NCBI GenBank assembly: GCA_902825215.1
Contig: LR782234.1
Span: forward strand, 5,084,001-5,148,000
Length of the DNA: 64,000 bases
Origin: Pseudomonas fluorescens
GTDB taxonomy: Bacteria; Pseudomonadota; Gammaproteobacteria; Pseudomonadales; Pseudomonadaceae
Direction of reading: 5' to 3'
In this document: positions 44,222-51,156 of the stretch, in pieces
Layout: each line of letters starts with the position of its first letter
Numbering within the stretch: the first letter of the stretch is position 1
Position numbers and translations under genes: made by a program
Notes under the pieces: model-generated
Told to the model about the DNA's origin: nothing
Database searches by the model: none
What the model saw: only the letters and a program-made list of their open reading frames with translations

Positions 44222-44263
44222 CTTGAGTTTTCATAGCGGCAAAGGCCGCCATGAAAACTCAAG
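44222..44263. repeat. perfect hairpin between convergent genes
   Basis: A 13-bp arm CTTGAGTTTTCAT (44222–44234) and its exact complement ATGAAAACTCAAG (44251–44263) enclose GCGGC-AAAG-GCCGC. It lies between the GlxA-type gene and the convergent acyltransferase gene. The A/T-rich outer stem could act as a bidirectional terminator; no separate T run is present. Confidence 0.7.
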
Positions 44264-44281
44264 CGTGGCCGTGCCGTAAGT

Positions 44282-45343
44282 TCAAGACCTGTTTCGCCAT
44301 GGCAAACGGCTGAAAGCCAAATTCAGGGAAGCTGGCGCAGATAGACGCACGAGGCTCCAGCGCCTGAATCTTTCGAGCGGAACTTCCAGGCTATAGTGAA
44401 TAACACCACCAGCCAGAATAGAACCCGCGACAGCCAGAAACAACGCCCCCAAACTGCCTGGATACAGGGATGAAAGTTTTACCACGATGAGCCAATGCAC
44501 CAAATAAATCGGATAGCTCCAATAACCTACGCACCTCAGAGGCCGGGACTTTATTGCTCTACCGATTATGCCTTGCCCATGCACGACGAAGAGCATCAGC
44601 ACTGCACACAGCGCGCTAAGATATAAAAATTTGTTTATCAAATACTGATCAGGTTCAAGACCAAGTAATTTGTAGCGACTGTAAGGGCTTATCAGCGCAA
44701 TCACAAACAGAAAACCCAAGGTAACTAGGTCGGAGTTACGAGCACTGGCCCATTTTACCGATTCGCTTCTGAACATCGCGGCCAGAGAACCAAGAGCAAA
44801 AGAAGAGAGGTACCACTTTACCTCTGAGCCGGCCATAGGCGCATTCCAGTAAGGCCACAGCATTTGCTCCAGAATGACCACCAATATGCCAACAGAAAAA
44901 CACCCCATAGCACCAAAACGCTGCTTGCTTGTAATGAGGATGAAAGCCACCAGCGGCAGAAAAATATAATATTTGAACTCAACAGGCACCGTCCAGAGAT
45001 GCGCATAAGTGCCACCCAGCAGTAATGCGCGAGTCAAATCATCAAGACTATTTATCCCCGCAGTCCCAAACCACCAATAGATCAGCACAAACAAAACATA
45101 GAGGGGCAGAATACGTACCACTCGCCCGACCATATAAACAAGCAAGGCCTGAGCTGAAAAACCTTGCGCCTCGAATTTCGCGGTTAGCAGGAAGGCACTT
45201 AAAACAAAGAACAACCAAACGCCTATTTTCGGCAACCCGGTAATAAAGCCATTCAGACCATCGAAAAAAAAATAAAACGAATGCAGGATCAATACAATCA
45301 GGCAGGCAATCCCTCTCAAACCATCCGCACCAACAAACCTCAT
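44282..45343 (-). CDS. acyltransferase 3 family membrane protein (OafA-like)
   Basis: This encodes 353 aa with about ten TM segments. The family signature is at the N-terminus: FVGADGLRGIACLIVLILHSFYF, which contains the conserved R and H of acyltransferase-3 proteins, and a second conserved block is LWTVPVEFKYYIFLPL. Members O-acetylate or otherwise acylate surface polysaccharides, lipid A sugars or membrane-derived glucans. There is no SGNH domain. Base composition is visibly AT-richer, and codon use less G/C-ending, than the flanking genes, and a perfect hairpin and a terminator bound it. It may be a recent arrival. Confidence 0.88.
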   Translation of the reverse strand: MRFVGADGLRGIACLIVLILHSFYFFFDGLNGFITGLPKIGVWLFFVLSAFLLTAKFEAQGFSAQALLVYMVGRVVRILPLYVLFVLIYWWFGTAGINSLDDLTRALLLGGTYAHLWTVPVEFKYYIFLPLVAFILITSKQRFGAMGCFSVGILVVILEQMLWPYWNAPMAGSEVKWYLSSFALGSLAAMFRSESVKWASARNSDLVTLGFLFVIALISPYSRYKLLGLEPDQYLINKFLYLSALCAVLMLFVVHGQGIIGRAIKSRPLRCVGYWSYPIYLVHWLIVVKLSSLYPGSLGALFLAVAGSILAGGVIHYSLEVPLERFRRWSLVRLSAPASLNLAFSRLPWRNRS

Positions 45344-45417
45344 ACGGCAATCCTCGACCAGATCGTTACTGCATTCGAGCCCGCGCCATGCAGCAGCAAA
45401 AAACGTACTTTATTAAT

Positions 45418-45446
45418 GAAAAGGCCTGCAATCGCAGGCCTTTTTC
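45418..45446. terminator. intrinsic terminator after zapE
   Basis: AAAAGGCCTGC / GCAGGCCTTTTT stem (45423–45440) with an AATC loop. A residues on the left and T residues on the right allow it to work on both strands; on the minus strand it closes zapE. Confidence 0.88.
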
Positions 45447-45455
45447 CCGATAGCC

Positions 45456-46550
45456 CTACGGCTTGTGCGCCCGTGACAGGAATTCGTGGGATTGCATCTC
45501 CAGCAACCGGCTCAGCGTGCGCTGGAATTCGAAGGTCAGGCGGCCGCCGGTGTACAGATCCTTCAGCTCGACTTCGGCAGAAATGATCAGCTTGACGTTG
45601 CGGTCGTAGAACTCGTCGACCATGTTGATGAAGCGTCGGGCGATGTCGTCGGTGGTGACGCTCATCTGCTCGACACCGCTGAGCAACACGGCATGGAAAA
45701 TCTTGCCCAGTTCGATGTAATCGTTCTGGCTGCGCGGGCCGTCGCACAGTTCACGGAAGTCGAACCAGGCGACGTCGTCGCAAGTGCGCAGCGCACGGAT
45801 TTCGCGGTTCTCGATGATCAGCACATCGTTTTCGACCGCGGCGGTGCACTCCGGCGTCAGCGCCTTGAAGCTCTTGCGCAGGCTTTCGTGAGCGGCTTCG
45901 TCGAGCGGATAGTGGAACAGCTCGGCTTGTTCGAGGTGGCGCAGACGGTAGTCGACGCCGCTGTCGACGTTGACGATCTCGGTGTTCTGCTTGATCAGCG
46001 CAATCGCTGGCAGGAAGCGCGCGCGTTGCAGGCCGTCCTTGTACAGACCGTCCGGGACGATGTTCGAGGTCGCAACCAGGGTCACGCCATTCTTGAACAA
46101 CTCTTCCATCAAGGTGCCGAGAATCATCGCATCGGTGATGTCGGACACGAAGAATTCATCGAAGCAGATCACCCGCGACTCGGTCGCGAAGCGCTTGGCG
46201 ATGATGGTCAGCGGGTTTTTCTCGCCGCCGAGGGTTTTCATCTCTTCGTGCACACGCTTCATGAAGCGGTGGAAGTGGGTGCGGGTCTTTTCCTTGAACG
46301 GCAGCGCTTCGAAGAAGGTGTCGACCAGGTAAGTCTTGCCGCGACCGACGCCGCCCCAGAAATACAGACCCTTGACCGGCGTCTGATCTTTTTTGCCAAA
46401 CAGCTTGCCGAGGAACCCCGGCTTGTTCTGGTCGGCGGCGATCAGGTCGTCGTACAGACGCTGCAAATGACGCACAGCGGTTTCCTGCGCAGCGTCATGG
46501 AAGAAGTCCGGGCGTTTCAGATCTGCTTGATATCGTTCTAGGGGCGTCAT
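45456..46550 (-). CDS. zapE: cell division protein ZapE (AFG1-like ATPase)
   Basis: This encodes 364 aa of an AAA-type ATPase that meets the Z ring late in constriction in E. coli. The Walker A motif is GGVGRGKTYL (residues 66–75), the Walker B is VICFDEFFVSD and the sensor region is LVATSNIVPDGLYKDGLQRARFLP. It begins MTPLERYQADLKRPDFFHDA, the usual start. The gene is alone, with terminators on both sides (45418 and the trpS terminator at 46570). Confidence 0.96.
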   Translation of the reverse strand: MTPLERYQADLKRPDFFHDAAQETAVRHLQRLYDDLIAADQNKPGFLGKLFGKKDQTPVKGLYFWGGVGRGKTYLVDTFFEALPFKEKTRTHFHRFMKRVHEEMKTLGGEKNPLTIIAKRFATESRVICFDEFFVSDITDAMILGTLMEELFKNGVTLVATSNIVPDGLYKDGLQRARFLPAIALIKQNTEIVNVDSGVDYRLRHLEQAELFHYPLDEAAHESLRKSFKALTPECTAAVENDVLIIENREIRALRTCDDVAWFDFRELCDGPRSQNDYIELGKIFHAVLLSGVEQMSVTTDDIARRFINMVDEFYDRNVKLIISAEVELKDLYTGGRLTFEFQRTLSRLLEMQSHEFLSRAHKP

Positions 46551-46569
46551 AATTCGTTAGCAAGGCAAC

Positions 46570-46600
46570 AAAAACGGGCCGTCACTGTAGCGACGGCCCG
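46570..46600 (-). terminator. intrinsic terminator of trpS
   Basis: On the minus strand CGGGCCGTC / GACGGCCCG with an 8-bp loop is followed by TTTTTG. It lies about 40 bp after the trpS stop. Confidence 0.9.
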
Positions 46601-46640
46601 CGGGAATGGCAATCGGCCCTTGGTCGGGTCGTGCCGCCGA

Positions 46641-47996
46641 TCAGTCCTGAGCCGGGGTCAGCGCGACGCGCAGTGCCGCGATGGCCGCGTCCCGCGCAGC
46701 CGCGTCGGCGAACGCCGGGCTGTCGCCGACGCATTCGCCTTGCAGCCAGACGCTGAAGCTCAGCTCATCGTTGCGCACGTCCAGCGGCTCGCCCGATTGC
46801 AACTGCTTGGTCACTTGCCCGGCGGTTTTGCCATCGGCGAAGTTGCGCGACAACAGCAATTGCTCGCCATCGGCCGCCAGCAGACGGAAACGGAAGCTAC
46901 CGTCGTCTTCGCGGAAGCTGACGAAACGTGCGGCTTTCGCGGCTTTCTTCTTGGTGGTCGCGGCAACCTGCACCTGATTGACGAAAGAACGCAGGCCCAC
47001 CGCTTCACGCAATTCATTGAGGAACGGCGTGGCCACGGCACGGGCCTTTTTCGCGCCGATCTGCAGAATGTCTTCCAGATCCGCCGGGCGCTCGATCAAC
47101 TGGTGATACTTGTCGCGCGCCTCGCCGAGTTCGTTGTCGAGCAGCTGGAACAGACGGTTTTTCGCCTCGCCCCAACCCAGGCCGCCGAGCAGTTCGCTGC
47201 GGAATTCGTCAGCCTGTGCCGGTGTAGCGAACGCCGTAAACAGGGTGAACAGGTGCGAGTTGTCCGGATCCTTGGCTTCGCCTGGCGCTTTGGAGTCGGT
47301 GACGATCCGCGAGATCGCGTCCTTCATCTCTTTGGCACTGGAGAACAACGGGACGGTGTTGTCGTAGCTCTTCGACATTTTGCGCCCGTCGAGGCCTGGC
47401 AAGGTCGCCACGCTTTCTTCGATCAACGCTTCAGGCATGGTGAAGAACTCTTTGCCCTGGCCGAACAGATGGTTGAAGCGCTGACCGATATCCCGGGCCA
47501 TTTCCACGTGCTGGATCTGGTCGCGACCGACCGGCACCTTGTGCGCGTTGAACATCAGGATGTCCGCGGCCATCAGCACCGGATAGCTGTAGAGGCCCAT
47601 GGTGATCCCGGCGTCCGGGTCTTCACCGGTCTCGACATTTTTGTCCACGGAGGCCTTGTAGGCGTGCGCACGGTTGAGCAGGCCCTTGGCGGCGACGCAG
47701 GTCAGCAACCAGGTCAGCTCAGGGATTTCCGGAATGTCGGACTGGCGGTAGAAAGTCACGCGGTCAACATCCAGGCCACCGGCTAGCCAGGTCGCGGCGA
47801 TTTCCAGACGCGAGCGCTGGATGCGCAGCGGGTCATCGCATTTGATCAGGGCGTGGTAGTCAGCCAGAAAGTAAAACGAATCGGCGTTGCTGTCGCGGCT
47901 GGCGAGGATCGCCGGGCGAATCGCGCCAGCGTAGTTGCCCAGGTGCGGCGTGCCAGTGGTGGTGATGCCGGTGAGGATGCGGGTACGGTTGGTCAT
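46641..47996 (-). CDS. trpS: tryptophan–tRNA ligase with C-terminal extension
   Basis: This encodes 451 aa from the ATG at 47996. The class I synthetase motifs are PHLGN (HIGH-type, residues 17–21) and KMSKS (206–210). The catalytic part spans about 340 aa, the usual size of bacterial TrpS. The remaining 100 or so residues form an extra C-terminal region containing two similar segments, FRFRLLAADGEQLLLSRNF and FSVWLQGECVGDSPAF, each followed by an Ala-rich helix; these resemble the YegP/DUF1508 pattern. Pseudomonas TrpS proteins are known to be long. The hydrolase gene upstream stops 25 bp before this start, so the two may be cotranscribed. Confidence 0.95.
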   Translation of the reverse strand: MTNRTRILTGITTTGTPHLGNYAGAIRPAILASRDSNADSFYFLADYHALIKCDDPLRIQRSRLEIAATWLAGGLDVDRVTFYRQSDIPEIPELTWLLTCVAAKGLLNRAHAYKASVDKNVETGEDPDAGITMGLYSYPVLMAADILMFNAHKVPVGRDQIQHVEMARDIGQRFNHLFGQGKEFFTMPEALIEESVATLPGLDGRKMSKSYDNTVPLFSSAKEMKDAISRIVTDSKAPGEAKDPDNSHLFTLFTAFATPAQADEFRSELLGGLGWGEAKNRLFQLLDNELGEARDKYHQLIERPADLEDILQIGAKKARAVATPFLNELREAVGLRSFVNQVQVAATTKKKAAKAARFVSFREDDGSFRFRLLAADGEQLLLSRNFADGKTAGQVTKQLQSGEPLDVRNDELSFSVWLQGECVGDSPAFADAAARDAAIAALRVALTPAQD

Positions 47997-48020
47997 GGGT
48001 AATCGCTTGTCAGACTGCAA

Positions 48021-48650
48021 TCAATTCGAGAGACGCGGCAGGATCAGATCCTTGAGATCGGTCAGCTTGCCGTGAAAAAAGTGTCCGCATTCTGCCACTT
48101 TCAGCAGCTCGTGGGGGCGCTGGAGTTGTTCGGACCATTGGTAAACCAGCTGCGGATCGATGACCTCGTCGGTTTCCGGCTGAATCAACGTCAGTTCGCC
48201 GTGCTGTGGCAGTTGATCCTGCTCGCCAAGGCGCATCACCGCTGGGGCGACCATGAACAGGTGTTTGAGCTGCACGCCCTCGGCTTCGAGACGGCCGCCA
48301 AGACTTGCTGCAACAAATCCGCCGAAGGAAAAACCGAACAGGGTCAGCGGCAGGTCCGGGTGTTTTTCCCGCAGCCAGGCAGCGGCGGCCTGGGCGTCAT
48401 CGACTTCACCGGAACCCATGTCGTGGGTGCCTTCACTGGCGCCGACGCCGCGATAGTTGAAGCGCAAGGTGATGAGACCTGCGTCGCGCGCGGTGCGCTG
48501 CAGGGTCGAGACGACCTTGTTGAGCATGGTGCCGCCCTGCACCGGGTTCGGATGGCAGATCAGCGCGATGCCACGCGGCTGCTCGTTGTCCAGGTAAAGA
48601 CTTTCCAATTGACCCACCGGGCCGGCAATCACTACAGGGGTTTCACGCAT
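48021..48650 (-). CDS. alpha/beta hydrolase
   Basis: This encodes 209 aa from the ATG at 48650 (MRETPVVIAGPVG). The frame is open for 51 codons further, but that part has no family look and would overlap the zapG leader. The nucleophile elbow is FGFSFGG, the oxyanion HPNPVQGGTM segment and FNYRGVGASEG follow the YfhR/dienelactone-hydrolase-like pattern, and the acid (PETDEVID) and His (ECGHFFHG) complete the triad. Substrate is unknown. It is divergent from zapG and precedes trpS by 25 bp. Confidence 0.88.
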   Translation of the reverse strand: MRETPVVIAGPVGQLESLYLDNEQPRGIALICHPNPVQGGTMLNKVVSTLQRTARDAGLITLRFNYRGVGASEGTHDMGSGEVDDAQAAAAWLREKHPDLPLTLFGFSFGGFVAASLGGRLEAEGVQLKHLFMVAPAVMRLGEQDQLPQHGELTLIQPETDEVIDPQLVYQWSEQLQRPHELLKVAECGHFFHGKLTDLKDLILPRLSN

Positions 48651-48794
48651 CAGCAAGGGAGGAACTCCGTGACCTCGAATCGGGTCGACTCGTCTAGCAA
48701 ATTGTCTGTGCCGATCTATTGCGAGTGAATCGCGGTATACAGCGCAGGTTCGAGCCGTTAACGTAAAGCAAAGCCGTTTATAGAGGAAGGACTC

Positions 48795-49229
48795 GTGGAA
48801 CACTCGCTCTTAGTTTGGTTGTTACCGACTCTTGCCCTGGTTGTGGGTGTCGCCATTGGATTCCTGATCGCGCGCGTTGCGCCGAACGCCGCACCGAGCC
48901 GTACGCAGCGTCAACTGGATGATATCCAGGAGCGTTTCGACAGTTATCAAAACGAGGTGGTCACTCACTTCAACAGCACGGCGATGCTGGTCAAGAAGCT
49001 CACTCAGAGCTATCAGGAAGTACAGGATCACCTCGCCGAGGGCGCCAACCGTCTGGCCCTGGACGAGCAGACCCGCCAGCGCCTGATCGCCGCCCTGCAT
49101 GCGGATGCCGCGCAGGCACCGCGTGAGCGCCTGACGCCGCCGCGCGATCAGGAACCACCGCGTGACTACGCACCGAAGAGCCCGAACTCGCCGGGCATGC
49201 TCGATGAGCATTACGGGTTGAAGAAGTAA
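48795..49229 (+). CDS. zapG: ZapG/YhcB family division-associated membrane protein
   Basis: This encodes 144 aa of the former DUF1043. One N-terminal TM (about 7–25, VWLLPTLALVVGVAIGFLIA) is followed by a long coiled coil (about 35–95, RTQRQLDDIQERFDSYQNEV) and a disordered Pro/Asp-rich tail. In E. coli the protein links division, cell shape and envelope growth. An AGGAAGG ribosome site precedes the ATG. It ends with a strong terminator. Confidence 0.93.
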   Translation: MEHSLLVWLLPTLALVVGVAIGFLIARVAPNAAPSRTQRQLDDIQERFDSYQNEVVTHFNSTAMLVKKLTQSYQEVQDHLAEGANRLALDEQTRQRLIAALHADAAQAPRERLTPPRDQEPPRDYAPKSPNSPGMLDEHYGLKK

Positions 49230-49252
49230 GCAGTCGCAGCGACAGACAAGAA

Positions 49253-49286
49253 GCCCCCGGACAGTGATGTGTCCGGGGGCTTTTTT
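49253..49286 (+). terminator. intrinsic terminator of zapG
   Basis: GCCCCCGGAC / GTCCGGGGGC stem with an 8-bp loop followed by six T residues, 23 bp after the stop. Confidence 0.92.
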
Positions 49287-49320
49287 GTGTCTGATGATTT
49301 TGTGGTGCCCATTTTATCGC

Positions 49321-49389
49321 CATCGCGAGCAGGCTCACTCCTACAGGGGAATGCATTTCAAGATGTAGGAGTGAGCCTGCTCGCGATGG
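49321..49389. repeat. REP pair (GCGAGCAGGCTCACTCCTAC class)
   Basis: Inverted arms CATCGCGAGCAGGCTCACTC and GAGTGAGCCTGCTCGCGATG flank a 27-bp spacer. It lies between the zapG and OmpA-like lipoprotein terminators, and uses the same variant core as the copy at 41826. Confidence 0.85.
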
Positions 49390-49407
49390 GGCCATAACAG
49401 GCGACAC

Positions 49408-49438
49408 AAAAAAATGCCCGGTCACAGGACCGGGCATT
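49408..49438 (-). terminator. intrinsic terminator of the OmpA-like lipoprotein gene
   Basis: AATGCCCGGTC / GACCGGGCATT, loop of 4, with a run of T on the minus strand, about 20 bp after the stop. Confidence 0.9.
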
Positions 49439-49457
49439 TCTTCATTCAGGCAACCCT

Positions 49458-50192
49458 TTACGGATACTGCTGCACCGTACCCGGCTGTTGCTGCTGACCA
49501 CCATACTGCTGACCCGGAATCGCCTTCAGGTTGACTTCAACCCGGCGGTTCTGCGCGCGGCCATTGACGTCACCGTTGCTGGCAATCGGATTATCCGGGC
49601 CGGCACCACGGGCCGACAGGTTGGCACCGCTGACGCCTTGCGAAGTCAGGTAGGTCGCCACGCTTTGCGCACGACGCTGGGACAGGTCCATGTTGTGCTG
49701 GCGGCTGCCAGTGCTGTCGGTGTAGCCGACGATTTCGATCTGGTTCTGGTTGAACTCTTTCAGCGAGTTGGCCAGGTTGTTCAACGGTTGGTAGAAGCTC
49801 GAAGCGATGTTCGCCGAATCAGTCGCGAAGGTGATGTTGCCCGGCATGATCAACTTGATCTGATCGCCCTGGCGCTGCACTTCAACGCCAGTGTTGGCCA
49901 TGCTCGCGCGCAGTTTCTTCTCCTGCTGGTCGGCGTAATAACCGTAACCGGCAGCCGAGGCACCGACGACGGCGGCGCCGATCAACGCGCCCTTGCCACG
50001 GTTATCGTGACCGATCGCAGCACCGGCGAGCGCGCCGGCCAAGGCACCGAGGCCACCGTATTTGGCGGTTTTGCTCATGCCTTGCGAGCCACCGTCGGCC
50101 TGCCCCTGATTGTCATACGGGTTAGGCGAGGCGCAGCCGGACAGCACGGCCACGGCAGTAGCGAAAATAATCAAACGACGCGTGGTGAACAT
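49458..50192 (-). CDS. OmpA-family lipoprotein (YiaD-like)
   Basis: This encodes 244 aa. The lipoprotein signal ends VAVLSGC (Cys at residue 20). A glycine-zipper region follows (about 45–80, GGLGALAGALAGAAIGHDNRG), then the OmpA C-terminal peptidoglycan-binding domain (about 115–225) with IEIVGYTDSTGSRQHNMDLSQ and NRRVEV, and a Gln/Pro-rich tail. It would anchor the outer membrane to peptidoglycan. Glycine zipper plus OmpA domain is the YiaD arrangement. The gene stands alone. Confidence 0.92.
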   Translation of the reverse strand: MFTTRRLIIFATAVAVLSGCASPNPYDNQGQADGGSQGMSKTAKYGGLGALAGALAGAAIGHDNRGKGALIGAAVVGASAAGYGYYADQQEKKLRASMANTGVEVQRQGDQIKLIMPGNITFATDSANIASSFYQPLNNLANSLKEFNQNQIEIVGYTDSTGSRQHNMDLSQRRAQSVATYLTSQGVSGANLSARGAGPDNPIASNGDVNGRAQNRRVEVNLKAIPGQQYGGQQQQPGTVQQYP

Positions 50193-50309
50193 GGAGAGCT
50201 CCTACATTTTTTGCATTCTATGGTGCAGCGGCCATCGATGAATGGACCCGTGCGGGCGTTGGATCATGACAATGCCCAAAAATTCCGCCGCACACCCGTG
50301 ACAAAAAAT

Positions 50310-50954
50310 TCAGGCACGCACAAACGGGTTCTCACGCATCTCGTCGCCCAGGCGGGTGTCCGGCCCATGCCCGGTCACCACGGTCGCGTCCTCATCCAGC
50401 GTATACAGCCGCTGCTTGATCGAGCGCACGATGGTCGCCTGATCACCGCCCCATAAATCCGTGCGCCCTACGCCACGACGGAACAACGTGTCGCCGGCTA
50501 TCAACAGCTTAGCCTCGGAAAACCAGAAGCTCATGGAACCTGGCGTATGCCCCGGCGTGTGCAGTGCCACACCGCAACCGCAAGCCAGTTCTTCATCGTC
50601 GCTCAACCAGCGATCCGGCGACGGCACCGGCGTGTACGGCACGCCGAACATCTGGCATTGCATCTCGAGGTTGTCCCAGAGGAACTGGTCGTCCTTGTGC
50701 AGATGCAGGGTCGCGCCGGTTTTTTCTTTCATCTGCCCGGAAGCGAGAAAGTGATCGAGATGGGCGTGGGTGTGGATGATGCTGACGACCTTCAGGCCAT
50801 GGGCGTCGAGGCGCGCCATGATCAGGTCCGGGTTGCCGCCGGGGTCGACGACGATGGCCTTTTTTGTGATCGGGTCGCCGATGATCGTGCAGTTGCACTG
50901 GAGCGGGCCGACGGGGAAGGTTTCGCGGATGAGTGAAGGTTGCAAGGCTGACAT
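50310..50954 (-). CDS. MBL-fold metallohydrolase (glyoxalase II-like, YcbL type)
   Basis: This encodes 214 aa. The metallo-beta-lactamase metal motif is THAHLDH, with the other ligands in HTPGHTPGSM (His), IAGDTLF (Asp) and VTGHGPDT (His). Its length and the absence of the glyoxalase II C-terminal helical domain place it with YcbL-type type II-like hydrolases rather than GloB. The function is thioester or ester hydrolysis of an unknown substrate. Upstream, 200 bp separate it from the divergent M10/RTX gene. Confidence 0.9.
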   Translation of the reverse strand: MSALQPSLIRETFPVGPLQCNCTIIGDPITKKAIVVDPGGNPDLIMARLDAHGLKVVSIIHTHAHLDHFLASGQMKEKTGATLHLHKDDQFLWDNLEMQCQMFGVPYTPVPSPDRWLSDDEELACGCGVALHTPGHTPGSMSFWFSEAKLLIAGDTLFRRGVGRTDLWGGDQATIVRSIKQRLYTLDEDATVVTGHGPDTRLGDEMRENPFVRA

Positions 50955-51041
50955 GGGAATCCTCGGCAGGCGGCGATAGGTTGCTCAGGATTTTACTGCA
51001 CGAGCCGATACATAACGCCAAGCCAGTAATTTGACGCCATA

Positions 51042-51088
51042 CATCAGAAAATGATGGCCAAATGATGTTATAAATTTCATTTCTGATG
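51042..51088. promoter_or_regulatory. inverted repeat upstream of the M10/RTX gene
   Basis: The arms CATCAGAAAATGA (51042–51054) and TCATTTCTGATG (51077–51088) differ by one missing base and enclose ATGTTATAAATT, a possible -10 region (TATAAA at 51070–51075). An operator overlapping the promoter is a reasonable reading; no known binding-site consensus is claimed. Confidence 0.45.
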
Positions 51089-51156
51089 CAAAATCGCCTT
51101 TTTTGTAGCGGTCGCATTCAGGAAGGGCCGCAGCGCACCCAGGAAATCAGATAGAC

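Noticed and set aside
48651..48803. N-terminal extension of the alpha/beta hydrolase
   Set aside because: The extra 51 residues have no family similarity and would overlap the divergent zapG start and its leader.
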